The position numbers and the translations under genes are program-made. Below the pieces are notes generated by a model, which worked only from the letters and a program-made list of their open reading frames with translations, was not told the DNA's origin and did no database searches. From positions 124,001-188,000 of the forward strand of contig CAZBRT010000003.1 of assembly GCA_964494625.1 (NCBI GenBank): a stretch of DNA of 64,000 bases, given 5' to 3'. The stretch comes from UBA2784 sp964494625 (GTDB lineage: Bacteria; Pseudomonadota; Alphaproteobacteria; Micropepsales; Micropepsaceae). Of this stretch, positions 25,623 through 34,300 are shown piece by piece. The stretch's first letter is position 1. Every line of letters begins with the position of its first letter.

Positions 25623-26924
25623 TCAGCGCTTGATCCTCAGCATTTCTTCGAGCATCTGGTCGGCAGTCGAGATGATGCGCGTTGCCGCCGAGTATGCCCG
25701 CTGGGTGGTGATGAGGTCGGTGAACTCCTTGGCGAGATCGACCGTCGAGCTTTCGAGTGATGACGCCGCAATCGAACCCGCGCCGCCGACATTCGCCTCA
25801 AGGAACGAGGCGACGCCGGAATCATCCGTCGCGCGATAGGCGTTGCCATTGACGGCGGCAAGGCCGTTCGGGTTCTGGAAGTTCGCGATCGGCAGCTTGA
25901 ACACGCTGCGCTCGACGCCGTTGTCGAAGAGCGCGGTCACAAAGCCGTCGTCATCGACCTTCACGCCGATCAGGCCGCCGAAGAGCGCGCCATCGACCGT
26001 GCTGGAAAGCAGCGTCGATGCGCTGTCATACTGGGTGAAACCTGTCGGCTGGCCCGGCGTGCCGAAATCGAGATCAACCGTCTGGGCCGAAAGCCCCGAC
26101 GAGACATCCCACGGAATGGTGATCGAAGCCGCCGCTGCCGGCGTTGCCAGTGTGCCGTCCGTGTTGAAAGTCAGCGTGCCGGTGGCAACGGGGTTGTTGG
26201 CGGCACCGCCGATATTGGCGACATTGCCGTCATAGATCACTTCGTACTGCCAGGTGTTGGCGGCCGTCTTCACGAAGGCGACGCGCAGGGGCTGGGTGCC
26301 CCCCTGGCTGTCAAAGATCTCCAGCGTGCGCTGGAAGTCCGGTTCCACCGTTCCCGCATTCATGTCACCGGCGGCATAGACCGCCTCGATGTCCTCGCTC
26401 GACTGGAGGTTCACACGCAGGTCGATGTTCTGGGTCGCCTGTGCGGTGCCAGACAATTCGTTCAGGTTGATCGGCTCAAGGTCGGCACGGTTGGTCGGCA
26501 CTTCACCATTGGCGTCAAGACGCCAGCCCTGGAGATAGTAGCCTGCCGAGTTCTTGAGGAAGCCTGACGCATCCGTCGTGAACGAGCCCGCGCGCGTATA
26601 AAGGAGATCGCTGCCCGAAAGGCCCGCGTCCGGTGTCGCAGTCACGATGAAGAAGCCCGAGCCGCTGATCGCAAGATCAGTCGCGGACTCTGTCGACTGC
26701 AACAGTCCCTGACGGTTGACCATTGCCTGGGGCTCCGCGCGGACGCCGCCCGAGGAGAAGGAGCCTGCCGAGGTCTGGGTCGCCAGAAGCGTCGAGAACT
26801 GGGTGTTGGCGGCCTTGTAGCCGACCGTGTTCACGTTCGCGATGTTGTTGGACGAGACGCCCAGCGCGCGGCTGTTGGCGGCAAGGCTGGAGACACCGGT
26901 GAAGAGTGCGCCGTAGAGACTCAT
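25623..26924 (-). CDS. flgE: Flagellar hook protein FlgE
   Basis: FlgE polymerises into the flexible hook. The 433-residue protein begins MSLYGALFTGVSSLAANSRA followed by the rod-hook signature SSNNIANVNTVGYK, has the DLAISGSGFFIV motif at about 75-86, a central surface domain, and the C-terminal SSLESSTVDLAKEFTDLITT and QRAYSAATRIISTADQML helices that form domain D0. It is the last gene of the unit fliK-flgD-flgE. Confidence 0.95.
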   Translation of the reverse strand: MSLYGALFTGVSSLAANSRALGVSSNNIANVNTVGYKAANTQFSTLLATQTSAGSFSSGGVRAEPQAMVNRQGLLQSTESATDLAISGSGFFIVTATPDAGLSGSDLLYTRAGSFTTDASGFLKNSAGYYLQGWRLDANGEVPTNRADLEPINLNELSGTAQATQNIDLRVNLQSSEDIEAVYAAGDMNAGTVEPDFQRTLEIFDSQGGTQPLRVAFVKTAANTWQYEVIYDGNVANIGGAANNPVATGTLTFNTDGTLATPAAAASITIPWDVSSGLSAQTVDLDFGTPGQPTGFTQYDSASTLLSSTVDGALFGGLIGVKVDDDGFVTALFDNGVERSVFKLPIANFQNPNGLAAVNGNAYRATDDSGVASFLEANVGGAGSIAASSLESSTVDLAKEFTDLITTQRAYSAATRIISTADQMLEEMLRIKR

Positions 26925-27026
26925 GGGAATTGCTCCGTTTCGTTTGTCGTCGTTGCGCCGTTGCGGCCTTCAGGTCCGGTCAGGCGATGCTTTTTGATGC
27001 GGGTGTTCTCTCCCGCCTTGTCCGGT

Positions 27027-27692
27027 TCAGATGGAGGATGCGGGATCAATGACGCTGGTCACTTTCGACATCGGCAATCCGATGCCATTGACGTTGAGGA
27101 TCGGATCGGTGCCGACAAAATCAACGGCGCTGACGCGGCCGCGGATCATCGGCGTGATCGTCACGGCCGAGCCATCAGCGGCACGGCCGGTTGCCGAAAT
27201 CGAGTAGACGCCATCGGGCATCGGGTTGCCGCGGCTGTCATTGCCATCCCAGCGGAAGCCGTTGATGCCGGGCGTCGCTGCACCATCGGCGGCATAGACG
27301 ACGCGGCCATTGGCATCGCGCACCAGGATCGCCACTTCGGTGGCACCGGCGGGAACGCCGTAGTGCCATGTCGCTTCGCCCTCCGAGAGACGCGCCGTGT
27401 TGCCGGGGCCGGCAACGTCCTTGCCGACATAAGACACGGCGAGGCCCGCTGCGCCCTGCTGCTGCATGGCGATGAGGGTTTCGAGGTTCTTGTTGGTGTT
27501 GATCTGCTGTTCGACGCCCGAGTACTGCACCAGCTGGCGCGTGAACTCGGCCGTGTCGGTCGGCTCGAGCGGATCCTGGTTCTGCAGCTGCGCGGTCAGG
27601 AGCGTCAGGAACGTGTCGAAATTGGCCGTGAGCGAGGAACCGGCCCGGGTCGTCTGGCTGGCGGCTGCGCCTGAAAGGGCTGAGATGTCCAT
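27027..27692 (-). CDS. flgD: Flagellar hook cap/assembly protein FlgD
   Basis: FlgD caps the growing hook and is discarded after completion. The 221-residue protein has the conserved N-terminal FDTFLTLLTAQLQNQDPLEP motif (about 25-44), a QYSGVEQQI segment, and C-terminal FlgD Ig-like/Tudor strands with NGFRWDGNDSRGNPMPDGVY. It lies 18 bases after fliK and 102 bases before flgE. Confidence 0.95.
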   Translation of the reverse strand: MDISALSGAAASQTTRAGSSLTANFDTFLTLLTAQLQNQDPLEPTDTAEFTRQLVQYSGVEQQINTNKNLETLIAMQQQGAAGLAVSYVGKDVAGPGNTARLSEGEATWHYGVPAGATEVAILVRDANGRVVYAADGAATPGINGFRWDGNDSRGNPMPDGVYSISATGRAADGSAVTITPMIRGRVSAVDFVGTDPILNVNGIGLPMSKVTSVIDPASSI

Positions 27693-27710
27693 GATGCGGG
27701 TTCCGTTTCT

Positions 27711-29195
27711 TCAGATCGAGATATCAAGTGCACGCAGGCGGTGTGTCGGCGTCGTGGCTGTCTCAATTTCCTCAGCCAGCGTGCGCTGCACCGGGCCAAA
27801 GCCCTGTTCGCGCAAGAGGGCGTGCATCTCGCGGCCGTTGGCTGCGCCGTTGCGGCCACCGTCGAGCGAGAAGGAAAGACCATTGCCGGCAAGATCGACG
27901 CCAGCCTCACGCATCATGCGCATGAGCTCGGGGGCGTCTCGCCGCAGCAACTCAACCGCTTCGGCGCGGTCAGCCGAAAGGGCCGCGTTCATCTGGCCAT
28001 CGGCATTGAAGGACAACCGCACATTGATTGAGCCCATCTCCGGCGGATCAAGGCGGATGTCGAAGACGCGGCGTCCAGCTTCCATGCGCGCGGCAATGCG
28101 CGCGGACAATTCGGCAAGGACGGCAGCCTGAGGTGCGTCACGCAAGGGCGCCATGTTGATGGGTGCGTCCGCGGCTGCCGGATTGCCTGCTGCAGCCAAT
28201 ATGCCTTGCGGGGCGCCTTGCGGGGCAACCGGCGATGACGCGCTGGTGTCCGTTGCGCCCGGCGCGCCGACCGGCAGCGCGGCAGCCGATTGGGCGGCGG
28301 CAGCGACTTCGTGTGCGCGTGCGCGGGCGCCATCGATCAGCTGGGACGCTGCTTCTGTCGCGCGGGCGGCAGATGCGCCCGTTTGCGGGCGGCTATCAGC
28401 GACCATGTCACCATGGGACCGCGCGTCGTTCATGGCGCGGGCAGCGCCCTTGTCGGCGCGGGGTTCCGCTGCCGGACGTGGTGTACGCGGCGTTGGCTGG
28501 GTGATGTCTGCATCACCATGCTTGGGTGTTGCCTCCATGCCTGGTTCAACACCGGTGCGGCGAAGACCCTCGGCCTTGAGGATGATCCTGATCTCGTCGC
28601 TGTTCTTGCCCTCGGCGTGAAGCTCGCGGATGCGCTGGTCGCGCGGCGAGAGATTTCCCGAAGCCATAAGCGCCTGCAGCGCCTGCGGATCGCTGACGGT
28701 CTCTTTCCATTTCGCGGCGCGCTCAGGGGAAACAACCGGGCCATTGGCATGAGGCACGAATTGCGCGCGCGTCACCCCGGGGTGCTCATTTCCTGTCACG
28801 GGCTCCGGCGTCGTGGTGCCCGCGTTCGTGATGCCTGCAATCTTGCGGCCGGCGATGCGTTCGCCGGATTTGGGCGCGATGGTTGTCGCTTGCGTGCCGT
28901 CACCCACTTCACCGTTGGGCTGAGGTGCGGCCTTTGACGCGCGCATGGCAGCGTTGCCATCGGCCTTCGCCTTGCGGGCGGCGGGTCGCGTTTCACCTGG
29001 ACCGGCGAGTGCAGCATTCACTTCACCGCCAAAGGCCTCGGCCTGCGGCTGATTGGAGGCGCCTGCCTTCAACGCTGTCTTGAGAGCTGCGAGTTTCGCT
29101 GCGGCTCCAGCCTGCGTGATCGCAAGCGCACCGGCAGCACCTTGCGGTTTTGCCTGAGCGTTCGGATTGATCGTGCGCATGACAGAGGGATTCAT
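27711..29195 (-). CDS. fliK: Flagellar hook-length control protein FliK
   Basis: FliK is the secreted molecular ruler that sets hook length and switches export specificity. The 494-residue protein has a long Ala/Pro/Gly-rich, largely disordered N-terminal part and a compact C-terminal Flg_hook domain (about 390-480) with the core RRVFDIRLDPPEMGSINVRL. The start is placed at the ATG at 29195 (MNPSVMRTINPN); the frame is open 98 codons further upstream, but that stretch overlaps the promoter region. A sigma-54 promoter lies 69 bases upstream, so it should head the fliK-flgD-flgE unit. Confidence 0.88.
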   Translation of the reverse strand: MNPSVMRTINPNAQAKPQGAAGALAITQAGAAAKLAALKTALKAGASNQPQAEAFGGEVNAALAGPGETRPAARKAKADGNAAMRASKAAPQPNGEVGDGTQATTIAPKSGERIAGRKIAGITNAGTTTPEPVTGNEHPGVTRAQFVPHANGPVVSPERAAKWKETVSDPQALQALMASGNLSPRDQRIRELHAEGKNSDEIRIILKAEGLRRTGVEPGMEATPKHGDADITQPTPRTPRPAAEPRADKGAARAMNDARSHGDMVADSRPQTGASAARATEAASQLIDGARARAHEVAAAAQSAAALPVGAPGATDTSASSPVAPQGAPQGILAAAGNPAAADAPINMAPLRDAPQAAVLAELSARIAARMEAGRRVFDIRLDPPEMGSINVRLSFNADGQMNAALSADRAEAVELLRRDAPELMRMMREAGVDLAGNGLSFSLDGGRNGAANGREMHALLREQGFGPVQRTLAEEIETATTPTHRLRALDISI

Positions 29196-29263
29196 TCGCA
29201 GGTGCTCTCTCGTATTGCCCGATTGACCGGGCAAGCAGGCGTCATTCGTCCGGCCAATGGAAA

Positions 29264-29278
29264 GCAAGGCGCGGGCCA
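29264..29278 (-). promoter_or_regulatory. Sigma-54 promoter of fliK-flgD-flgE
   Basis: The minus strand reads TGGCCCGCGCCTTGC, matching the sigma-54 consensus TGGCAC-N5-TTGC at the invariant GG (-24) and GC (-12) with exactly the required 12-base offset; one base of the -24 element differs (C for A). It ends 69 bases before the fliK start. It should need FlbD for activation. Confidence 0.72.
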
Positions 29279-29330
29279 GTCTCCAAAGCGCTGATTCCTG
29301 CGGCTGGAGGCGTCGCGCATGCAGGCGTGC

Positions 29331-29360
29331 GCGGCAAAAAGTGTCGTGTGCGGCAGAAAA
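29331..29360 (+). promoter_or_regulatory. Paired GCGGCA(A/G)AAA elements, candidate FlbD sites
   Basis: GCGGCAAAAAG at 29331-29341 and GCGGCAGAAAA at 29350-29360 are near-identical direct repeats 19 bases apart, i.e. nearly two helical turns on one face. They lie between the two divergent sigma-54 promoters, where a bound activator could serve both. The element resembles the ftr enhancers bound by FlbD in Caulobacter as I recall them; that comparison needs checking. Confidence 0.5.
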
Positions 29361-29387
29361 CGCCCGGCCACGAAAGAGTTCAAGGAC

Positions 29388-29402
29388 TGGCATTGGCATT
29401 GC
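29388..29402 (+). promoter_or_regulatory. Sigma-54 promoter of flgK-flgL
   Basis: TGGCATTGGCATTGC followed by A: the GG of the -24 element at 29389-29390 and GC of the -12 element at 29401-29402 are 12 bases apart, as sigma-54 requires, and TGGCA and TTGCA are otherwise consensus. Transcription should begin near 29414, leaving an untranslated leader of about 200 bases or a small coding sequence before flgK. Confidence 0.8.
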
Positions 29403-29473
29403 ATTCACCATCGCACGGAGCGCGAGGGACGGAATCTGTCCGCACCATGCAGCTCCACCTGAAAGGCAATGCG

Positions 29474-29608
29474 ATGGCCAGCAAAACACTGGACTTCATG
29501 CATGGATCAGAAGGCGGCAGCGCTTGCGCGCGGTCGGCAATATCTGCCGTGCGCGCCGCCATGCGGCAAAGCCTTCCTGCTTTCCTGCCACATGGAAGGG
29601 GCTTTTGA
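29474..29608 (+). CDS. Possible 44-residue small protein upstream of flgK
   Basis: An ATG at 29474 preceded by AAAGG at suitable spacing opens a 44-codon frame (MASKTLDFMHGSEGG...) that ends three bases before the flgK start codon. It lies wholly downstream of the sigma-54 promoter, so it would be cotranslated with flgK. No family is recognised, and the Ala/Arg/Ser-rich composition is not diagnostic; it could be leader sequence. Confidence 0.25.
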   Translation: MASKTLDFMHGSEGGSACARSAISAVRAAMRQSLPAFLPHGRGF

Positions 29609-29611
29609 GCC

Positions 29612-31759
29612 ATGTCCATCAATTCAGTCATGAACAGCGGGCTGACCGCGCTGCAGACCAGCCAGGCAGCGCTGCGCACCACATCGTCCAACATCGCGAA
29701 TGTGAATACAGAGGGCTATCACCGTCGCGAGGTGCAGTTCGGAACGCAGGTTGCGGGCGGCCAGCTTGCCGGCGTTGATATCGCCGAGATGCAGCGGGTG
29801 GTTGACCAGTTCCTCTCGCGTGAATCGATGGCGATCACGACGGAAAGCGGCGAAGCCGACATCGTGGCCAGCTATCTCGACCGGCTTGAGGCCTATCTGG
29901 GCGCGCCGGACAGTGACGCGATGCTTGCGGCACGCGTCTCCAGCCTGATGGGCGCGATCTCGCAGGCGTCGATCGACCCCGCGTCTTCCGTGCGCAAGGC
30001 GGCGGTCCTCTCGGCATTCAACGCCTTTGCCGACACGGTTGCCCGTCTTTCGGACGCGATGCAGGACATGCGCACCCAGACTGACAGCGAGATCGGTGGT
30101 GCGGTTGCGCACATCAATACGCTGATTGCGCAGATCGCCGACCTCAATCCCAAGATCCAGCGTGAACTCCTGAACGGCAATTCGGCAACGGGCCTGCTTG
30201 ACCAGCGCGATGCGGCGATTGCCGAACTTTCCACCTATCTCGACATCCGGACGCTGACGCAGGAGAACGGCAAGGTTTACATCTCCACGACCAGCGGATT
30301 GTCGCTTGTGGGCGAGACGGTTGCGGAACTGAGCTATGTTCCCAATGGCGGTGTGCGCCCATCGACGTTCTTTGACGAGATCATGGTCCAGCGCAAGGCG
30401 ATCACGTCCGGCGCATTGGTTGGCCCGCCGCTTCCGCTTGAGGGCGAGGTGCGTGAAGGCAAGCTGCGCGGCCTCATCGACCTTCGTTCGACCATCATTC
30501 CGAACCTCGCAGACCAGCTTGGCGCCATGGCCTCGGCCTTTGCCGACGCCATCAATGCCGCACATAATGACCAATCCACGGTTCCCGCGCCTGCGTCGCT
30601 GACCGGCCGAAACACGGGGCTTCTGGCCAGTGACGCGCTCAATTTCTCGGGCGTCACCAATCTTGCCGTCACTGCACCTGACGGAACGCTGGTGCGGCGC
30701 ATCGAAGTTGACTTCGATGCCGGCACTTACTCGGTCGATGGCGGACCCGCGATCGGCTTTGTCCCGACGCTTGGAAATTTTGTCGCCGACATGAATACGG
30801 CACTGGCCGGTGTGGGCGCGATGTCGTTCACCGATGGCGTGATGAATGTGTCGGCCAGCGGCGGCAATGGCGTTGCATTCGCACAGGATTCCGCCAATCC
30901 ATCTTCGCGCGGCGGGCGCGGGCTCGCGCATTTCTTCGGCATGAATGACATTTTGGTCGCCGATGCGCCGTCGCATTTCCAGGTGAGTCCGGTTGCGACG
31001 GACGCGCACGGCTTCACGCCCGGCTCGACGGCTGATTTTGCGATCCGCGACGAGTCCGGTCGCCTGGTGCGCAGTTTCACGCTGACGGTCGGCGGTGCGT
31101 CGATCGGTGACATCATCAGCGATCTCAACACCCAGGCAGGCAGCTATGGCAGCTTTGCCATCGGGGCGGACGGAACCCTGGCTTTCACGCCCTCCAGCAC
31201 GTCATCCGGCTGGAAGCTCGAGATTGATACCGATACGACCGAGCGGGGGACGACAGGCGTTTCCTTGTCGTCGCTTTTCGGCCTTGGAGCGCGCTTCGGC
31301 ATGGAGCAGGCAAGCGGCATGCGGGTGCGCGACAACATCGCAGCCAACTCCCAGCTGATCAGCTTTGCCAAAGTCGACCTTTCGGCGGCGACCGTGCCCG
31401 GCGATCTGGTGCTGGCGCAGGGTGACAATCGCGGCGCGGTTGCGCTCGCTGCGGTCGAAGAGACGCCGCGCCAGATACGTGCGGCAGGCTTTCTGGCCGC
31501 GCGCAATGCGTCGCCCGGCGAATATGCGGCGACGCTTCTTGCCGACATCGGCCGCCGTTCTGCCGAGGCCGAAAGCCGCGCGGGTGACCGTCAGGCCCTG
31601 TCGTCGGAAATCAAGGCGAAAGCGTCGTCGAGTGAAGGCGTCAATCTCGACGAGGAACTCGCCAACATGATGATCTACCAGCAATCCTACAATGCGGGCG
31701 CGCGCCTGATCACGGCGGCGCAACGCATGTTTGATGCACTGCTTGAAGCCGTGAACTGA
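29612..31759 (+). CDS. flgK: Flagellar hook-associated protein 1 FlgK
   Basis: FlgK forms the first hook-filament junction. The 715-residue protein starts MSINSVMNSGLTALQTSQAA and has the SSNIANVNTEGYHRREV motif, a long helical D1 region, a large variable centre, and the C-terminal D0 helix GVNLDEELANMMIYQQSYNA then ITAAQRMFDALLEAV. It lies downstream of a sigma-54 promoter and just before flgL, matching late flagellar genes. Confidence 0.96.
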   Translation: MSINSVMNSGLTALQTSQAALRTTSSNIANVNTEGYHRREVQFGTQVAGGQLAGVDIAEMQRVVDQFLSRESMAITTESGEADIVASYLDRLEAYLGAPDSDAMLAARVSSLMGAISQASIDPASSVRKAAVLSAFNAFADTVARLSDAMQDMRTQTDSEIGGAVAHINTLIAQIADLNPKIQRELLNGNSATGLLDQRDAAIAELSTYLDIRTLTQENGKVYISTTSGLSLVGETVAELSYVPNGGVRPSTFFDEIMVQRKAITSGALVGPPLPLEGEVREGKLRGLIDLRSTIIPNLADQLGAMASAFADAINAAHNDQSTVPAPASLTGRNTGLLASDALNFSGVTNLAVTAPDGTLVRRIEVDFDAGTYSVDGGPAIGFVPTLGNFVADMNTALAGVGAMSFTDGVMNVSASGGNGVAFAQDSANPSSRGGRGLAHFFGMNDILVADAPSHFQVSPVATDAHGFTPGSTADFAIRDESGRLVRSFTLTVGGASIGDIISDLNTQAGSYGSFAIGADGTLAFTPSSTSSGWKLEIDTDTTERGTTGVSLSSLFGLGARFGMEQASGMRVRDNIAANSQLISFAKVDLSAATVPGDLVLAQGDNRGAVALAAVEETPRQIRAAGFLAARNASPGEYAATLLADIGRRSAEAESRAGDRQALSSEIKAKASSSEGVNLDEELANMMIYQQSYNAGARLITAAQRMFDALLEAVN

Positions 31760-31770
31760 GGGCAATGGCC

Positions 31771-32697
31771 ATGGACCGCATTTCGACCGCAACACAAAGC
31801 AGCGCGCTTCTTTCCGAACTGATGCGCGCACAGCGCACGCAATTCGAGGCGCAGCGCGAGGTCTCGACCGGCAAGGCCGTGCATGAGTTTTCCGACATGC
31901 CGGGAAAGGCCGGTGTGCTTCTGGCCGCGCGGCGCGCTGACGCGCGCACCGAAGAATATGCGTCGCTGGCAGGCGAGATGAAATCGCGCCTCGACGTGCA
32001 GGATGCGCATATCTCGCGCGTGGCAGAAGAGGCACAAGGATTGCGGCAGGTGCTGTTGCAGGCCATCGCGCAGGAGGATCCGACAGCCCTGATGTCGCGG
32101 GTCGAAGCCGCTTACCGCGCGGTCCAGTCGGTCCTCAACGCGCGGGTCGACGGCAAATATCTTTATGGCGGCACGCGCACGGATGTGGCGCCGGTCAATG
32201 CGGACACCTTGACGGACCTTCAGGCGCTTCCGGCTGTTGCGGATGCCTTCGACAACAACGCCGTAAAGCCGGCGGGCCGCATCGACGACAACCAGACGGT
32301 CGAGTATGGCGTTCTTGCCTCTGAACTTGGCACAGAGCTATTCGGTATTCTGCGCGCCTTGGCGGATTTCAACGCTGGTCCCAGCGGACCTTTCAGCGAC
32401 CCGATGACCGCTGCACAGCTTGCCGAGCTTCGCACGCAGGCCGGGGCGCTGGAGACGGCGGCGGCCAATCTTGAGCAGATCACTGCCGAGAACGGCATCC
32501 ACTATCAGGAAGCCGAAGCCGCGATCGCGCGCCATGGCGACAGCCGCGTCTATCTCAAGGGCGTCATCTCCGACATCGAGGACGTCGATCTTGCCCAAGC
32601 GGTGGCCAAGCTCAACCAGGCGCAGGTCTCGGTTGAGGCGTCTGCCAAGGTCTTTTCGATGATCCAGAACCTGACCCTCCTCGACTTTATGCGCTGA
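31771..32697 (+). CDS. flgL: Flagellar hook-associated protein 3 FlgL
   Basis: FlgL forms the second hook-filament junction. The 308-residue protein shows flagellin-type terminal helices: MDRISTATQSSALLSELMRA at the start and QAVAKLNQAQVSVEASAKVF then LTLLDFMR at the end, with KYLYGGTRTDVAPV before the centre (the usual FlgL (Y/F)LF(G/S)G region). The ATG at 31771 is about eight bases from GAGGG; an ATG at 31765 is too close to that ribosome site. It is 11 bases after flgK. Confidence 0.92.
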   Translation: MDRISTATQSSALLSELMRAQRTQFEAQREVSTGKAVHEFSDMPGKAGVLLAARRADARTEEYASLAGEMKSRLDVQDAHISRVAEEAQGLRQVLLQAIAQEDPTALMSRVEAAYRAVQSVLNARVDGKYLYGGTRTDVAPVNADTLTDLQALPAVADAFDNNAVKPAGRIDDNQTVEYGVLASELGTELFGILRALADFNAGPSGPFSDPMTAAQLAELRTQAGALETAAANLEQITAENGIHYQEAEAAIARHGDSRVYLKGVISDIEDVDLAQAVAKLNQAQVSVEASAKVFSMIQNLTLLDFMR

Positions 32698-32770
32698 TTT
32701 CGGCGGGTTCGGCGGGTGCGCGTGGCGCGCCGCCTTGCCTTTTGCGGGTCACTTCCGCTATGCGCTCGCC

Positions 32771-33970
32771 ATGGAAGCGCTTCTGCCGATCATTGACCTT
32801 GACCTGCCCGGCGACCCCGCCACGCACCGCGTGGTCGTGGCCATGTCGGGCGGCGTGGATTCATCGGTGGCAGCTGCCCTTGTGGCCCATGCCGGTTACG
32901 AAACCATCGGCATTACGCTCCAGCTCTACGACCATGGTGCCGCCATCAAGCGCAAGGGCGCGTGCTGTGCGGGCGAGGATGTGGGCGATGCGCGCGCGGT
33001 GGCGGCTCGGCTCGGCATTCCGCATTATGTGCTTGACTATGAGTCACGTTTTCGCGCGGCCGTGATCGATGACTTTGCCGATTCCTATGCGCGCGGCGAA
33101 ACGCCGGTGCCCTGCATCCGCTGCAATGAGAAAGTGAAGTTCGCAGACCTTCTGGTGGCGGCGCGCGAGCTTGGCGCTTCGGCGCTCGTGACCGGTCACT
33201 ATGTCCAGCGCGTGAACGCGGGCGGGCGGATCGAGCTGCGAGCGGCGCACGATCTTTCGCGCGACCAGAGCTATTTCCTTTTTGCGACCACGCCAGCGCA
33301 GCTTTCGTTCGTGCGTTTTCCGCTCGGTGGCTATCCCAAGGATGCTGTGCGGCGCATGGCGTCGGACCTTGGACTTGTGACGGCTGCAAAGCCCGACAGC
33401 CAGGACATCTGCTTCGTGCCGCAGGGCCGCTATGCCGAGCTTGTTGCCAAGCTTCGCCCCGAGACCAATGCGCCGGGCGAGATCGTCCATCTGGATGGCC
33501 GCGTTCTTGGCCGCCACGAGGGCGTGATCCATTTCACGGTGGGCCAGCGGCGCGGGCTCAACATCGCGGCGCCTGATCCCCTGTTTGTCGTCGCCATTGA
33601 TGCGCGGGCGCGGCGGGTGATTGTGGGTCCACGTGCGGCGCTCAAGGTCTCGTCATTCAGGCTCAATGGTGTCAACTGGCTGGGGGACGCGCCCCTGGGG
33701 CCCCAGCCGGTCGAAGTGTACGCCAAGGTCCGCTCCATGCGGCCACCGGTTCCGGCGTCGATCCGCGCCTGCGATGCGGGCGATGGAGAAAATGGGGCCG
33801 AGATCATCATCGCGGGCGGCGAGGAGGGCGTGGCGCCCGGTCAGGCTTGCGTCCTTTACGCGTCTGCAGAACCCGGTGCGCGGGTCCTGGGCGGTGGCTG
33901 GATTGCACGGCGGCAAGCGGCGCTGTTGACGGCAGCACCCGAGCCCGCGCAAGTGCTGGCCACATCTTGA
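32771..33970 (+). CDS. mnmA: tRNA-specific 2-thiouridylase MnmA
   Basis: MnmA thiolates uridine 34 of tRNAs for Lys, Glu and Gln. The 399-residue protein has the PP-loop SGGVDSS at 26-32, the catalytic cysteine Cys118 (PCIRCNEKVKF) and the persulfide-accepting Cys214 (SQDICFV), followed by HYTVGQ-type motif FTVGQRRGLNIAAPDPLFV. The ATG at 32771 gives a normal length; no strong ribosome site is visible, and an in-frame TTG at 32735 adds 12 residues. It is separate from the flagellar genes. Confidence 0.95.
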   Translation: MEALLPIIDLDLPGDPATHRVVVAMSGGVDSSVAAALVAHAGYETIGITLQLYDHGAAIKRKGACCAGEDVGDARAVAARLGIPHYVLDYESRFRAAVIDDFADSYARGETPVPCIRCNEKVKFADLLVAARELGASALVTGHYVQRVNAGGRIELRAAHDLSRDQSYFLFATTPAQLSFVRFPLGGYPKDAVRRMASDLGLVTAAKPDSQDICFVPQGRYAELVAKLRPETNAPGEIVHLDGRVLGRHEGVIHFTVGQRRGLNIAAPDPLFVVAIDARARRVIVGPRAALKVSSFRLNGVNWLGDAPLGPQPVEVYAKVRSMRPPVPASIRACDAGDGENGAEIIIAGGEEGVAPGQACVLYASAEPGARVLGGGWIARRQAALLTAAPEPAQVLATS

Positions 33971-33992
33971 AAAACCGGCTTTCCGGCTTGGC

Positions 33993-34020
33993 TTGACAGG
34001 CCGGGGGGACGGTCTTACAC
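33993..34020 (+). promoter_or_regulatory. Possible promoter for the tRNA gene
   Basis: A consensus -35 hexamer TTGACA at 33993-33998 is followed after 16 bases by TTACAC at 34015-34020, a poor -10. It lies about 80 bases before the tRNA in the gap after mnmA. Position is sensible; the -10 match is weak. Confidence 0.35.
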
Positions 34021-34099
34021 CGCCCCGCGCTGCGGGAAACCACGTCTTGCGGCAGCCGGGCGGGCAAAACCGGGTTCATTTCGTCCAGCATCGGCAAGT

Positions 34100-34174
34100 G
34101 GCAGCGTAGCTCAGTGGTAGAGCAGGGGAATCATAATCCCTTGGTCGGGGGTTCAAATCCCTCCGCTGCTACCA
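34100..34174 (+). tRNA. tRNA with anticodon CAT (probably elongator Met)
   Basis: A full cloverleaf is readable: acceptor arms GGCAGCG (34100-34106) and CGCTGCT with a G-U closing pair, D arm GCTC/GAGC, anticodon stem GGGGA/TCCCT with loop ATCATAA (anticodon CAT at 34132-34134), T arm GGGGG-TTCAAAT-CCCTC, discriminator A and an encoded CCA end. It is not the initiator, which has a different acceptor and anticodon stem. The GGAATCATAATCC-type anticodon arm favours elongator Met over the lysidine-modified Ile(CAT) tRNA, but these are hard to tell apart by eye. Confidence 0.9.
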
Positions 34175-34263
34175 TTTCCGGTTTGCGATGCCTTGCGTTT
34201 CTGGCCGGGGCGGGAAATGCCCTTCGCCCATCCCCTGGTTCCTTCTTTACCTGCGCCGGATTT

Positions 34264-34281
34264 GTAACTAAAATCAGTTAC
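34264..34281. promoter_or_regulatory. Palindromic operator candidate before hicAB
   Basis: GTAACT at 34264-34269 and AGTTAC at 34276-34281 form a perfect six-base inverted repeat with a six-base A+T-rich spacer, just before the GGAGG ribosome site of hicA. Such palindromes are typical operators for antitoxin autoregulation. HicB binding is an inference. Confidence 0.5.
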
Positions 34282-34300
34282 AGATGGAGGTGCTGCCCCC

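Larger units (their letters stand above)
29196..29611. other. Divergent fliK/flgK regulatory region
   Basis: This 416-base gap between two late flagellar units carries two oppositely oriented sigma-54 promoters (29264-29278 minus, 29388-29402 plus), two copies of GCGGCA(A/G)AAA between them, a short CGGCA/TGCCG hairpin at 29535-29549, and a possible 44-codon gene just before flgK. No other coding sequence is convincing. Confidence 0.7.

Noticed and set aside
34100..34174. tRNA-Ile(CAT) (lysidine type)
   Set aside because: The anticodon is CAT and some positions fit, but the GGAATCATAATCC anticodon arm is more like elongator Met. Only a model comparison would settle it.
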